64,000 nucleotides of DNA from an uncultured Paracoccaceae bacterium (GTDB taxonomy: Bacteria; Pseudomonadota; Alphaproteobacteria; Rhodobacterales; Rhodobacteraceae). The stretch's first letter is position 1. Each line of letters starts with the position of its first letter. The translations under genes and the position numbers were made by a program. A model generated the notes under the pieces. That model saw only the letters and a list, made by a program, of their open reading frames with translations. It was not told the DNA's origin and searched no databases. Below, piece after piece: positions 1 through 9,232 of this stretch. The DNA lies in NCBI GenBank assembly GCA_947495295.1, contig CANLYJ010000004.1, positions 288,231 to 352,230 on the forward strand. The letters run 5' to 3'.

Positions 1-1
1 C

Positions 2-820
2 GATAGTAGTCGAAAACGCAGCAGCGTTGCGGCGTTGGGCCGGTTTGCGACGCAATTCGGTTTGCGCACCAGTGCGGCCATTTCGGGGTTTCAGAACGAT
101 ACGCAGCAGGAAATCGCCTTGCTTTATGATCCGCTGGTGGTCGATGCCGTGCATGATCCCCGCGATGATCCCGGCTTTCCCCGCTTTGATGGCACGTTCC
201 GAATGGATCTGGATGTAGATGCGGCCCCCGACCCGGTGCGCTGGTCGAAACCGCCGTTGGAGGTGGCGTTGACCACCCCGGCAGGTCCGTTGCGGATGAT
301 CGGTGTGCATGCCAAATCCAAGGCCCCGCATGGTGCCCGCAATGATGCAGAGGCAATTCGGATTTCGATTGAAAACCGGCGCAAGCAATTGGCGCAATGT
401 GTCTGGCTTCGGGGCCGTGTGGCGGCGCATCTGGAGGCCGGTGATGACCTGATTGTGCTGGGGGATTTCAATGATGGTCCGGGGCTGGACGAGTATGAAA
501 AACTGTTTGGCCGATCAGGGGTCGAGATTGTGCTGGGCGAGGGTGATGCCGCGCGGATGTTTGATCCGCATGCGCGTGTCGCGCTGAGCCGCAGGCTGGC
601 TGCGATGCCGGTCACTGCGCGCTTCAAACGTAAGGGAAAGCCTTATTTACAAGCGCTTTTGGACTATGTCATGGTGTCGTCTGGCCTGCGTGCAAAGGCA
701 CCGAAATGGCAAATCTGGCACCCGTTTGATCATCCTGAATGCTATGAAAACGCGGCACTGCGCGAGGCGCTTTTGCTGGCCTCTGATCACTTTCCTGTCG
801 TCTTGGACATTAGCTTGTGA
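2..820 (+). CDS. Endonuclease/exonuclease/phosphatase family protein, 5' end outside window
   Basis: The frame is open to the left edge, so the N-terminus is missing and the first Met at base 35 is unlikely to be the real start. Visible motifs are those of the EEP fold (DNase I-like, PF03372): IGVHAKSK near visible residue 100, the metal-binding LGDFND near residue 156 and the closing SDHFPVVLDI with its catalytic Asp-His. These enzymes cleave phosphodiester or phosphomonoester bonds of nucleic acids, lipids or small molecules; the substrate cannot be read from the sequence. The next gene starts 36 bp downstream on the same strand. Fold assignment is firm, substrate unknown. Confidence 0.85.
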   Translation, partial: DSSRKRSSVAALGRFATQFGLRTSAAISGFQNDTQQEIALLYDPLVVDAVHDPRDDPGFPRFDGTFRMDLDVDAAPDPVRWSKPPLEVALTTPAGPLRMIGVHAKSKAPHGARNDAEAIRISIENRRKQLAQCVWLRGRVAAHLEAGDDLIVLGDFNDGPGLDEYEKLFGRSGVEIVLGEGDAARMFDPHARVALSRRLAAMPVTARFKRKGKPYLQALLDYVMVSSGLRAKAPKWQIWHPFDHPECYENAALREALLLASDHFPVVLDISL

Positions 821-856
821 TTTGAAAAACCGCGCTGGTTTTACTATATTATCGGC

Positions 857-1225
857 ATGAAACAGATTGCTGCACTGACACTTGCCCTTGGCCTGGCTGT
901 CAGCCCTGCAAGCGCGCAGGATGGCGAGGTTCAAGAAGGCTTTAACCTGATGGAAGAGGGCGCGCGGCTGTTGATGCGCGGCCTTATGTCCGAAATGGAA
1001 CCGGCGATTTCAGAACTGCGTGGATCGTTGGAGGATATGGCGCCCGTGATTGGCGAATTCGCCCGCGAGATGGGCCCCGCCCTGACCGATTTTTTGGCGC
1101 AGGTCGATGATTTCCGCCATTATGAAGCACCGGAATTCCTGCCCAACGGCGATATTATCCTGCGCCGTAAACCAACTGCGCCCATGTGGATGCCACAGGA
1201 CGAAAACGGCGAGATAGACCTGTAA
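857..1225 (+). CDS. Small secreted protein of unknown function
   Basis: A 122-residue protein with a clear signal peptide (hydrophobic core, cleavage after PASAQ near residue 21). The mature part is acidic and rich in Met and Glu, predicted helical (MEEGARLLMRGLMSEMEP), and ends in a short hydrophilic tail with RRKPTAPMW. I recall similar secreted proteins in other Rhodobacterales, sometimes labelled AAA+ ATPase, but no Walker motif is present here, so that name is not supported. It follows the EEP nuclease by 36 bp and may be cotranscribed with it. Translation and export are likely; function is unknown. Confidence 0.7.
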   Translation: MKQIAALTLALGLAVSPASAQDGEVQEGFNLMEEGARLLMRGLMSEMEPAISELRGSLEDMAPVIGEFAREMGPALTDFLAQVDDFRHYEAPEFLPNGDIILRRKPTAPMWMPQDENGEIDL

Positions 1226-1265
1226 ACACGCGATGGTTAACGCCGCTTTGGCGACCAGAAACGCA

Positions 1266-1308
1266 GGTCGGCAAAGCGTCGGCCACAGGTCGGCAAAACG
1301 TCGGACCC
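1266..1308. repeat. 43-bp intergenic repeat, copy 1
   Basis: This stretch matches bases 20416-20458 at 41 of 43 positions. It contains a tandem 16-mer (GTCGGCAAAGCGTCGG at 1267-1282 and GTCGGCAAAACGTCGG at 1289-1304). Both copies lie near gene 3' ends. Directly after it, CCCCACC (1306-1312) and GGTGGGG (1317-1323) can form a hairpin, which may end transcription of the converging genes. Copy 2 lacks that hairpin. Confidence 0.7.
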
Positions 1309-1348
1309 CACCGCACGGTGGGGGCGGGTAAACGCAACGCGCGGTGGC

Positions 1349-2893
1349 TTACATCTTGCGAAAGACAACGTTGCCTTGTGCGTCTAGCGTATTTGTCAGG
1401 GCGGCGAAGCGCGCCTCTGCCACTTCGCCAAAAAGCGGGCGCGCCTCTTCGGATAGTTTCAAGGTCAGCTCGCGTGCCTTGGGTGACCATTTCAGCCGGC
1501 CCGGCGTTTCGTCCGATGTCAGCCAAAGCATCGCGCCAAGACGCATCGCCTTGCCTAAAATCTCGGCCTCTTTCACCTGATCATCACTGAGCATCTCGAA
1601 AAGTGATGCGTAACGGGTTTTGTCGATCTTGTTGGTGTAACGGTTCATCAGCGCCAGCCCCAACAGCACCCGTTCATAGTGTTTCAAGCCGCCCAGGTTG
1701 GCGCGCGTAGCGTTGTCGAACGTGACCTCGGCCCGGTAGTCGGGATGGGCGCGCCAGCTGACGTCATGCAAGAGGCAAGCCGCCTTGATGATCCGTTTGC
1801 GTTGCCAGTTGGCACGTGGGAATAGCGGTTTGACGAAATCATAGAGAACCCGCCCGAAACCGGGCATGCGGGCATCCTTGGCTTCAGCAAAGCGGCATGC
1901 CTCGACCAGAGGGTCGCGGTCGCGCAAGGCGACGGGCATCTGTTCAAATAGCATCCCTTCGCGGATGCCATAGGATGACACTGCCACATCCTTGGGTTTG
2001 AAGGTGCGCATCAGTTCCTTCAGCACGATGGAGGCGAGCGGCACCAGCGACATCCGGCTGTCTGAGATATTGCAGCGGCTGCGTAGTTCCTGAAGATCGG
2101 ATTTGCGGATATATTCGGCCGTCTTGCTGATCTGGCGCGATGTCATCCGATATTCGTGCAGCACAGTCAGCGGGTATTCGCGGCGTTCCATATCGACGCG
2201 GGCGATGGCCCGCCATGACCCACCGACCAGAAACAGCCGCATGCCGGTTGTATTGCCCATGTCGTCATGCAGGCGTTCCATGGTTTCACGCACATAGGCT
2301 TTGACGGCTTTCTTGCCGCCTTTGATTTCGCGTAGCTTCAGCGGGCCAAGTGCGGATGTCACCCGCCGGCCAACCCGGCCTTCCGCCAGATCGGCCAGTT
2401 CCATTGACGACCCACCGATATCACAGACCAGCCCATAACTGCCCGGCCAACCCAAAAGGACGCCCTGCGCTGACAATCGCGCCTCTTCCTTGCCATCGAT
2501 CACCCACAGCTTGATACCGGTTTCGCGCTGCACCTCGTCCCGGAATGCCTGTCCATCCGATGCCTCGCGCACGGCGGCGGTGGCGACGGCGGTCAGTGGC
2601 AGGATGCCCATCCCCTTGGCCAGCGCGGCAAAGCGGCGGATCGCCGAGATTGCGCGCTTGCGCCCTTCGGGGTTCAGATGCCCGGTTTGCGACAGGCCAG
2701 CGCCAAGCGCACACATGATTTTTTCGTTGTAGAAATAGGCGGGCGACCGTGCCGCCCCATCAAACACCACCAACCGGACAGAGTTGGATCCCACATCGAT
2801 CACCCCAACCCGGCTTAGGCCCTTGGCAGCGGCATCTTCGAATAGCGGACGCCCGAACGGACCCCAGTCAATGCTTTCAGGATGCTTTGTCAT
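1349..2893 (-). CDS. ppx: Ppx/GppA-family exopolyphosphatase
   Basis: A 514-residue protein of the ASKHA phosphatase superfamily. The phosphate-1 loop VIDVGSNSVRL is at about residues 31-41, and the second nucleotide/phosphate motif CDIGGSSMEL is near residue 160. The C-terminal half has the extended helical, HD-like region with LLHDVSWR, as in exopolyphosphatases. It removes terminal phosphate from polyphosphate and/or hydrolyses pppGpp. It is the last gene of a minus-strand run perM-hda-ppk-ppx and starts 35 bp after the ppk stop, so synthesis and breakdown of polyphosphate are encoded side by side. Ppx versus GppA activity cannot be separated by eye; the ppk neighbour favours Ppx. Confidence 0.93.
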   Translation of the reverse strand: MTKHPESIDWGPFGRPLFEDAAAKGLSRVGVIDVGSNSVRLVVFDGAARSPAYFYNEKIMCALGAGLSQTGHLNPEGRKRAISAIRRFAALAKGMGILPLTAVATAAVREASDGQAFRDEVQRETGIKLWVIDGKEEARLSAQGVLLGWPGSYGLVCDIGGSSMELADLAEGRVGRRVTSALGPLKLREIKGGKKAVKAYVRETMERLHDDMGNTTGMRLFLVGGSWRAIARVDMERREYPLTVLHEYRMTSRQISKTAEYIRKSDLQELRSRCNISDSRMSLVPLASIVLKELMRTFKPKDVAVSSYGIREGMLFEQMPVALRDRDPLVEACRFAEAKDARMPGFGRVLYDFVKPLFPRANWQRKRIIKAACLLHDVSWRAHPDYRAEVTFDNATRANLGGLKHYERVLLGLALMNRYTNKIDKTRYASLFEMLSDDQVKEAEILGKAMRLGAMLWLTSDETPGRLKWSPKARELTLKLSEEARPLFGEVAEARFAALTNTLDAQGNVVFRKM

Positions 2894-2928
2894 GTGGTCC
2901 CCGTCGCTATCCCCGCAACAGGTATCGG

Positions 2929-5097
2929 TTAATCATCCGTATGCGTCAATTGCGGAACGTCGCTGGCCCCTGCAGAACCGCGCCCTGACAGCGATGGGTT
3001 TTCCATAAAGAACCGGTGACAGTTGAACGGGAACTCACCTTCGGCCAAGGGTGTGCGGGTAAAGCTGCCATCGGCGGCCATGATCCAGCTTTGTGTGACA
3101 TCAGCCATATTGGCCGCCATGATCTGGCTGACGATCTGTGCCTTGACGGTGGCATTCTTGATCTCAACCAGTGTTTCAACCCGCCGGTTGAGATTGCGCC
3201 CCATCCAGTCGGCGGAACTGATATACACCTTGGCCTTTTTGCTGGGCAAGTCATGCCCGTTGCCAAAGCAGACGATCCGGGAATGTTCCAAAAATCGCCC
3301 GACAACCGATTTGACCCGGATGTTTTCCGACAGGTCCTTGACCCCTGGTCGCAGCCCGCAGATGCCACGGATCACAAGGCTGATTTTCACCCCGGCCTGG
3401 CTGGCTGCATAAAGCGCGTCGATCACATCGCTTTCGATCAGCGAATTCATCTTGGCCCAGATGGCGGCCGGCTTGCCTTCCTTGGCATTTGCCGCCTCTG
3501 CCGCGATCCGATCCAGCAGGGTTTGTTTCAGGGTCAGCGGCGAAATGGCCAGATTTTCGAGCCCGTCAGGTTGCGCATAGCCAGAGAGATAGTTGAACAC
3601 TTTGGTCGCGTCCCGCCCCAGTTTTGCGTCGCAGGTGAACAGACTGAGGTCGGTGTAAATGCGCGCCGTAATCGGGTGATAGTTCCCTGTGCCAAAATGG
3701 GTATAGGTGACCAGCTTGTCGCCCTCGCGCCGCACAACTGTGCTGATCTTGGCATGGGTTTTGTAGTTCAGGAACCCATAGACCACATGCGCGCCCGCCC
3801 GTTCCAGCCGCCGCGATTGCCGGATATTTGCGGCCTCGTCGAACCGGGCCTTCAGTTCCACCAATGCAGTGACGGATTTGCCGTCTTCGGCTGCTTCGCA
3901 CAACGCCTCGACAATCGGTGAGCGTTTGGAGGTTCGGTATAGCGTTTGTTTGATCGCAACCACGTTCGGGTCACGCGCGGCCTGTGCGAGAAACCGCACG
4001 ACCATGTCGAAGGTTTCATAAGGGTGGTGCAGCAGCATATCCTTTTGCCGGATCGCGGCGAACATATCGCCGTCGTGGTCCTGCACCCGTTCGGGCACGC
4101 GCGGGCTGAACGGTGGCCAAAGCAGATCGGGCCGCGCATCCAGCACCAGTTCGCCCAGATCAGCGATGCCGATCAAGCCGTCCACCTCGATCACGGTTTC
4201 CTCGCCCACATGTAGTTCGTTCATGATCAGCGATTTCAGGGCAGAAGGTGCCCCGGCGGACATTTTCAGCCGCACAACCTCGCCCCGGCGCCTGCGTTTC
4301 AAGGCGACTTCAAATTCGCGCACCAGGTCTTCGGCTTCGTCCTCGACCTCCAGATCGCTGTCGCGCAGGACCTTGAAGGCGCAGCTGCCCTTGATCTGAT
4401 AGCCGGGGAACAGCCGCCCGATATGCAGCAAGAGCAGTTCCTCCAGTGGCAGGAACCGGTGTCCGTCATCTGATGGCAGGGGCACGAAACGGTCGATCTG
4501 TGCCGGCACCGGCAGCAATGCGCGGAGAGTGCGGCTGTTGTCATTGCGGACCAGCTGCAGCGCCAATGCAAAGCCTTCGTTGGGCAGGAACGGGAACGGG
4601 TGGGCGGGATCAATCGCCAGCGGTGACAGAACCGGAAAGACCTGTTCGATAAACACGTCCTCCAGATAATCCACATCTGCCTTGCTGAGCTTGTCGCGGG
4701 TGAGCAATTGGATATTGGCCGCAGCCAAATCATTGTTCAGTTGCGTGAATACGGTTTGCTGCCGCATCATCAGGTTGCGCGCATCGATGTCGATGATCGC
4801 CAGTTGTTCGGCAGGGGTGCGCCCGTCCAGACCCGGGGTCGTGTTGCCCTCATTCGCCAATTCGCGCAGGCCCGCGACCCGCACGGTATAAAATTCATCC
4901 AGATTGGTGGCCGAGATCGATAGAAAGCGCAGCCGTTCCAGCAGTGGCACGCGCGGGTTTTCAGCCTCTTCCAGCACCCGCCAGTTAAAGCTGAGCCAGC
5001 TCATCTCGCGGTTGACGAACCGGGCGGGAGTCTTGAGGTCAATATCAAGTGTCGTTGGGGAGGGATAATCCCCGATGAGGAAATTTGCTTTTGTCAT
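2929..5097 (-). CDS. ppk1: Polyphosphate kinase 1
   Basis: About 722 residues, a usual PPK1 length. PPK1 reversibly makes inorganic polyphosphate from ATP through a phosphohistidine. The N-terminal domain has the typical RFVNREMSWLSFNWRVLEEA. The two catalytic phospholipase-D-like motifs are present: KTHAKIS (autophosphorylated His) and the later EHSRIVCFGNG. I chose ATG at 5097 because the longer frame to 5136 begins with TTG; the ATG is preceded by AAGG. It lies 50 bp after hda and 35 bp before ppx on the same strand, which fits a polyphosphate operon. Confidence 0.95.
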   Translation of the reverse strand: MTKANFLIGDYPSPTTLDIDLKTPARFVNREMSWLSFNWRVLEEAENPRVPLLERLRFLSISATNLDEFYTVRVAGLRELANEGNTTPGLDGRTPAEQLAIIDIDARNLMMRQQTVFTQLNNDLAAANIQLLTRDKLSKADVDYLEDVFIEQVFPVLSPLAIDPAHPFPFLPNEGFALALQLVRNDNSRTLRALLPVPAQIDRFVPLPSDDGHRFLPLEELLLLHIGRLFPGYQIKGSCAFKVLRDSDLEVEDEAEDLVREFEVALKRRRRGEVVRLKMSAGAPSALKSLIMNELHVGEETVIEVDGLIGIADLGELVLDARPDLLWPPFSPRVPERVQDHDGDMFAAIRQKDMLLHHPYETFDMVVRFLAQAARDPNVVAIKQTLYRTSKRSPIVEALCEAAEDGKSVTALVELKARFDEAANIRQSRRLERAGAHVVYGFLNYKTHAKISTVVRREGDKLVTYTHFGTGNYHPITARIYTDLSLFTCDAKLGRDATKVFNYLSGYAQPDGLENLAISPLTLKQTLLDRIAAEAANAKEGKPAAIWAKMNSLIESDVIDALYAASQAGVKISLVIRGICGLRPGVKDLSENIRVKSVVGRFLEHSRIVCFGNGHDLPSKKAKVYISSADWMGRNLNRRVETLVEIKNATVKAQIVSQIMAANMADVTQSWIMAADGSFTRTPLAEGEFPFNCHRFFMENPSLSGRGSAGASDVPQLTHTDD

Positions 5098-5147
5098 AGC
5101 GCCTTGTCGGCTGGAACTGTTGCGGGAGTATGACAAGTATCGCGGGG

Positions 5148-5807
5148 CTAGCCCGCCTTGTCCAGCAGTCGCTTGGCCAGTTGCCGGTTGATCTTGTCAC
5201 CGGTGGCCAATGCGGTTTCATCCAGTTGCGCCACGATGGCGGCAGCGGCGGCGTAAGACCGCTCAATCCGCTTGCCAAGATAGGCAACAAGATCAGGTTT
5301 GGGGCTGATCCCCCGGTCGGCGAAGAGTTTCATGATCAGCGCTTGCAGCAGTGCGTCATCGGGGCTGGTGATTGTTATCAGGGTCGTGGCCTGCATCCGG
5401 CTGGCCAGATCGGGCAGGGTGATGGGCCACCGGCTGGGCGCGTTATTGGCCGTCAGCAACAAGGTCCCGCCGCTGGTGCGCAGGTTGTTATGGATGTGGA
5501 ACACGGCCTCTTCTGCATTGGCGGGCAGCGTGTCCATATCTTCGATGATGACGGTGGTTGCATCGCTGCGTGTGTCCGGTGTGATCTGGGCCGCCTGTAA
5601 CATGTCGCCGCCGTTTTCAGCCTGGAAGATCCGCGCAAGATGGCTTTTGCCACAGCCTGCGGGGCCTGCGATGACCAGCTTACGCTCTGGCCAGTGTTGC
5701 GGGTCTTGCAGCATCGCGAAAGCCTTCGCATTCGCTTCTGACACGAAAAAGTCGTCAGGCCCCAGCGCAACACCGGTTGGCCAGTCAAATGACATCTGCC
5801 GGGCCAT
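5148..5807 (-). CDS. hdaA: DnaA-like regulatory protein (Hda/HdaA type)
   Basis: A 219-residue protein resembling the AAA+ domain of DnaA without the DNA-binding domain. The Walker A motif GPAGCGKS is at residues 48-55, with Walker B-like TTVIIEDMDTLP further on. The N-terminus RQMSFDW resembles the beta-clamp-binding motif of Hda proteins, which with the clamp stimulate ATP hydrolysis by DnaA and so prevent re-initiation of replication. The start lies directly after the perM stop, indicating translational coupling. Length and domain layout fit alphaproteobacterial HdaA; the exact role is inferred from the family. Confidence 0.85.
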   Translation of the reverse strand: MARQMSFDWPTGVALGPDDFFVSEANAKAFAMLQDPQHWPERKLVIAGPAGCGKSHLARIFQAENGGDMLQAAQITPDTRSDATTVIIEDMDTLPANAEEAVFHIHNNLRTSGGTLLLTANNAPSRWPITLPDLASRMQATTLITITSPDDALLQALIMKLFADRGISPKPDLVAYLGKRIERSYAAAAAIVAQLDETALATGDKINRQLAKRLLDKAG

Positions 5808-6911
5808 TTAATCGTCCGTGGATTGCCCGCGATAAAGCAGGCTTTGTTTGTAGCGTTCCAGCCCGTATCGGGCGAGCACGCCAAGCATCGCGGCAACGGG
5901 AACCGCGACAAGCATCCCCACGAAGCCGAACAAGGACCCAAAAACCGACAGGGCAAAAAGCAGCCAGACAGGGTGCAATCCGATGGAACCGCCAACCAGT
6001 TTCGGGGTCAGGATATTCCCTTCCAGAAATTGCCCAAAGCCAAAGATGCCCGCGACGATGCCGATCCGCACCCAATTGGTCGCATAGCCGACCGTGTCGC
6101 CATCTGCGACCTCGATAGATCCCCAGAATTGGAACAGCGCAAGCCCAACGGCCAGAACGCCGCCGACCAGCGCGCCGACATAAGGAATGAAGGTGATCAA
6201 CCCGGCGATGAACCCGACGATCAGCCCGAAATTCAAGCCCGCCAGCATCAGCCCCGCCGCGTAATAGGTGCCCAGGATCAGGCAGACCGTGCCCTGGCCG
6301 CGGATGAATGATGCCAGTGTTGCATCGATATCGCGGGCGATGGAGCGGATGGTTTCAACATGGTCGCGGGGCAGCATGCTGTCGATCTTTGCAGTCATGT
6401 TGTCCCAGTCGAGCAGCATGTAAAACGCCACTACGGGCACGATCACCAGCAACACAAGAATGTTGATAAGCCCCAATGCGGAACTGACCAGCCCGTTGAC
6501 CAACTCGCCCCCTTTGGATTGGATCGTGTCACCGATGGCCAGCAATTGCTGATGGACCGTGCTGTCCTCATCGAGGATTTGGGGGAACCTTTCGGTCAGC
6601 CATGCCTGCAGCCGTCCAAAAAGTTCGGGCGCTGTGTCGATCAGGGCGGCGGTCTGTTGGATCAGGGTCGGGATCACCAATAGGATCAACAGCACAAAGA
6701 TCAGGACGGCGATCAGGGTGATGATGGCCACGGCCAATGTGCGGGTGCATCCGGCCCGTTCCAGTCTGTCGGCCAACGGATCAAGGCAGTAGGCAATCGC
6801 CCCACCCAGCACAAAGGGCAGGATCACGTCGCCCAGAAACCATAAGATGACAAGGAACAGCGCCGTGGCGATGCCCCAATACTTTGCTTGTTGTCCGACC
6901 GGTAGCGCCAT
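5808..6911 (-). CDS. perM: AI-2E family (PerM-like) membrane transporter
   Basis: A 367-residue polytopic membrane protein with about eight hydrophobic segments, starting with FLVILWFLGDVILPFVLGG and ending with GFVGMLVAVPVAAMLGVLA. The motif LDPLADRLER and the long hydrophilic loop after the third segment are typical of the AI-2 exporter family (PF01594), whose members include a Na+/H+ antiporter and many uncharacterised proteins. The stop abuts the hdaA start with no gap. The link with replication and polyphosphate genes is positional only. Transported substrate unknown. Confidence 0.85.
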   Translation of the reverse strand: MALPVGQQAKYWGIATALFLVILWFLGDVILPFVLGGAIAYCLDPLADRLERAGCTRTLAVAIITLIAVLIFVLLILLVIPTLIQQTAALIDTAPELFGRLQAWLTERFPQILDEDSTVHQQLLAIGDTIQSKGGELVNGLVSSALGLINILVLLVIVPVVAFYMLLDWDNMTAKIDSMLPRDHVETIRSIARDIDATLASFIRGQGTVCLILGTYYAAGLMLAGLNFGLIVGFIAGLITFIPYVGALVGGVLAVGLALFQFWGSIEVADGDTVGYATNWVRIGIVAGIFGFGQFLEGNILTPKLVGGSIGLHPVWLLFALSVFGSLFGFVGMLVAVPVAAMLGVLARYGLERYKQSLLYRGQSTDD

Positions 6912-6978
6912 AACTCATCCAAATTGCTTTGAGCATAGATGCGTTATGGGTCGGGCTGGTGCAAGGGTGCGCGCGGAA

Positions 6979-7557
6979 TTACTGCGCCCGCACCACCCGT
7001 GCTGCGATATCCAGCTGGATCACATCATTCACAAGATCGCTATATCCGCTGGCCCCGAAATCCGACCGGCGGACCGCACCGCTGATCCGAAAGCTCAACT
7101 GGCTCAGGTCGCCATCGGCTGTGCCTTGCTGGCGAAAGACGGCAGCGTTCAGGGTCACCGGGCGGGTGACGCCCCGAATCGTCAACAGCCCGTCGATTTT
7201 ACCACCTGCCGACAGGTTGCGCGGGTTATCTGGCCGGATTGCGGTGGATTGAAACCGGATCGTGGGATGGGCGCTGGCATTTAGCACACTGTTTGCTTTC
7301 AACGCCTCGGTCGCAAAGATCAGCCCGGTGCGCGCACGGGTCACATCAACGGTCACATCGGCGCTGGAATTGCTGAACTGGTCAAGGTCAATGGCAATCT
7401 GCGCGCTGCGCACCGGCATGGAGCCGCGATTTTGCGCACCGCTGAGCGTGTAGACAAACCCGACCTCTGACCGGTCGGATTGCAGATTGTAACTGACGGG
7501 GGCAGCAAGGCTGGCAAGCGGCGTCAGCATCAGGATCAGGGCGAAAAGGCGTTGCAT
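6979..7557 (-). CDS. YceI family periplasmic protein
   Basis: A 192-residue protein with a signal peptide (cleavage near SLAAPVS). The mature region is an all-beta lipocalin-like domain of the YceI family (PF04264): SYNLQSDRSEVGFVYTLSG at the start and the VTRPVTLNAAVF strand pair later. YceI proteins bind long-chain isoprenoid or amphiphilic ligands in the periplasm. A Shine-Dalgarno-like GGAG precedes the ATG. The gene stands alone between perM and the MITE-like repeat. The ligand is not known. Confidence 0.88.
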   Translation of the reverse strand: MQRLFALILMLTPLASLAAPVSYNLQSDRSEVGFVYTLSGAQNRGSMPVRSAQIAIDLDQFSNSSADVTVDVTRARTGLIFATEALKANSVLNASAHPTIRFQSTAIRPDNPRNLSAGGKIDGLLTIRGVTRPVTLNAAVFRQQGTADGDLSQLSFRISGAVRRSDFGASGYSDLVNDVIQLDIAARVVRAQ

Positions 7558-7643
7558 TGGAGGCTCCTCGGTGTGGGTTCTACACCGGTTACGCCCCTGA
7601 CCTGCGATTTATTCTACTGGCTCACGTCCAGTTGATGTCTCTA

Positions 7644-7905
7644 GGGTCAGGACCCATTAATTCCGCTCCGCTGGTTTGACAGATTTTTCGTGTGACAAGG
7701 CGCATCTGCGCAGGAACTCTGGTTGAATTTCAAGCAGTTGCAACGCAGATCACGCGGAAAATCCGGCAAATCCTGCGGACGTCAAAACCGCTTCATTTCA
7801 GCGGCGTGAGCCATTTGCGAATAACCCGTTATTCGCTGCATAACTCAAACCCCTGATATTTTGCGGTTTTGGCGCCAGCGGAGCGGAATTAATGGGTCGT
7901 GACCC
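7644..7905. mobile_element. MITE-like element, copy 1 (262 bp)
   Basis: A 262-bp non-coding unit with long terminal inverted repeats: the left end starts GGGTCAGGACCC and continues for 31 bp; the right end is its complement with one mismatch (GGGTCGTGACCC instead of GGGTCCTGACCC). It is flanked by TA on both sides within CTAG, as expected for IS630- or some IS5-type target use. A near-identical copy of the same length lies at 25723-25984. Just outside the right end, TAGGGTCCTGACCCTAG repeats the terminus once more (7906-7922), perhaps a trace of a second event. No ORF of its own, so it would need a transposase in trans. Confidence 0.85.
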
Positions 7906-7977
7906 TAGGGTCCTGACCCTAGTGTCGCATTTGTTGGAGTGGCTTCATCGAAATGGCCACCCTGATGCATGGAATGC

Positions 7978-8010
7978 GAAAAACCGCCCCGTTCAAGAAC
8001 GGGGCGGTTT
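7978..8010 (-). terminator. Rho-independent terminator of the LysM gene
   Basis: A perfect 13-bp stem, AAACCGCCCCGTT (7981-7993) and AACGGGGCGGTTT (7998-8010), with a CAAG loop. Read on the minus strand it is followed by a short U run (GGTTTTTCGC). It lies 23 bp downstream of the LysM-SBP stop codon. Confidence 0.85.
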
Positions 8011-8032
8011 CATTGTCAGTTGGTTCGCAAGC

Positions 8033-9124
8033 CTAGGACTGATTGGCGGCCCGGAATTCAGTGAGATGGCGGCGCACAATGCCGAACCACTGTCCTTTCA
8101 GCTTCATTTCAAGCAGGCTGTCGTTCAGTGTTTCGAGATAGGCTTCGGCGTTGGGGTTGGTGTTCGAGATAACGGCGTGAACCGTCAAGACTTGGCTTAG
8201 TGGTTCATTGTAAACAACCTGATCGCCCAACCCCTCAGAGGTGATCACGCCATCAGCCGTATCAACAGCAAGCGCCACGACGTCGTAGCGCCCCTCTGCC
8301 AGCCCATTGAAGCAACCTTGCGGTGTGTCATCACGCGCCATTGTCACATTCGGTTCAACCAGGTCGTGCTCTTCAAGCATAAAGGTTGAGTAACCGGCGG
8401 GACGACAAATCGTTTTGCCGAACATGTCTTCGTATGATGTAGGGGCCGGTTCACCCGACCGAGTGTAATATCCAAGGATCTGTTCAAACAGCGTTTCCGA
8501 CCAAAGCAGGTTGTTGCAACGGAACTTGCTGTCATCGCTGAGCCGGTCAACGATATCGCAATTAGGTTGGAACCACGCCAGAGAAAAGTCGTAGCGATGG
8601 TCAGAGATCAGCGGCTGCAGATGCGCGCCCCAATCATTGATAAAATCGATGCGGTAGTCCGGGCTGCCTTCCGCATTTTCCAGCGCCACATTCACAATCT
8701 CGGTCAGCATGCCGCCTTGCGCCTGCTCTTCGCTTAGGAACGGGGCCCAGTTGCCACCAGCCACAACCCGGATCATTTCAACCGTCGGTGCTGACATTTG
8801 TTCGGTTGTCTGGATCTCGGTTATTGCGGCTGCGTTTGCTGTTGACGCAGCAACTTCATCATCCAAGCAGGGGATTTTCAGTTCCGCACCAATGCTGATG
8901 ATACCCGGGTTTGGCCCGATGACAGCGGAATTGGCGCTGTAGATGATCTGAAAATCACGCGACGATCCATAGATGTCACTTGCGATCTGCGACAGTGAGT
9001 CGCCGGAACGCACGGTATAGGTGCTGCCACATTCAATGGCTTGCGCTTGCGCTGTAGAAGCCATCGCGGAAAGACCAATTGCCACAAGACAGGCCGAGGC
9101 GGTTTGAGGGGCGGTAAAACTCAT
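8033..9124 (-). CDS. LysM domain fused to a family 3 solute-binding domain
   Basis: About 363 residues from ATG 9124, which has GGAGA at suitable distance; the longer frame to 9166 is unlikely. After a signal peptide (ASTAQAQA) comes a LysM domain at about residues 30-80 (YTVRSGDSLSQIASDIYGS and the closing IGAELKIPC), which binds peptidoglycan glycan chains. A linker follows, then a periplasmic solute-binding domain of the amino-acid type (VVAGGNWAPF to LKGQWFGIVRRH). Cysteines are spaced as in a disulfide-containing exported protein. No permease or ATPase gene is adjacent, so it may sense or hold a ligand at the cell wall instead of serving transport. It follows the Ala-rich gene on the same strand. 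Confidence 0.85.
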   Translation of the reverse strand: MSFTAPQTASACLVAIGLSAMASTAQAQAIECGSTYTVRSGDSLSQIASDIYGSSRDFQIIYSANSAVIGPNPGIISIGAELKIPCLDDEVAASTANAAAITEIQTTEQMSAPTVEMIRVVAGGNWAPFLSEEQAQGGMLTEIVNVALENAEGSPDYRIDFINDWGAHLQPLISDHRYDFSLAWFQPNCDIVDRLSDDSKFRCNNLLWSETLFEQILGYYTRSGEPAPTSYEDMFGKTICRPAGYSTFMLEEHDLVEPNVTMARDDTPQGCFNGLAEGRYDVVALAVDTADGVITSEGLGDQVVYNEPLSQVLTVHAVISNTNPNAEAYLETLNDSLLEMKLKGQWFGIVRRHLTEFRAANQS

Positions 9125-9232
9125 TAAAGTGTCTCCATTCGTTAAAGAGGGGCGGCACACGCACATTTGTGCCGAGGTCGTTGTGAGGTTTGGATTAAAT
9201 CAAAAATCAGGGGCGTCTGATCGCAATACCGG

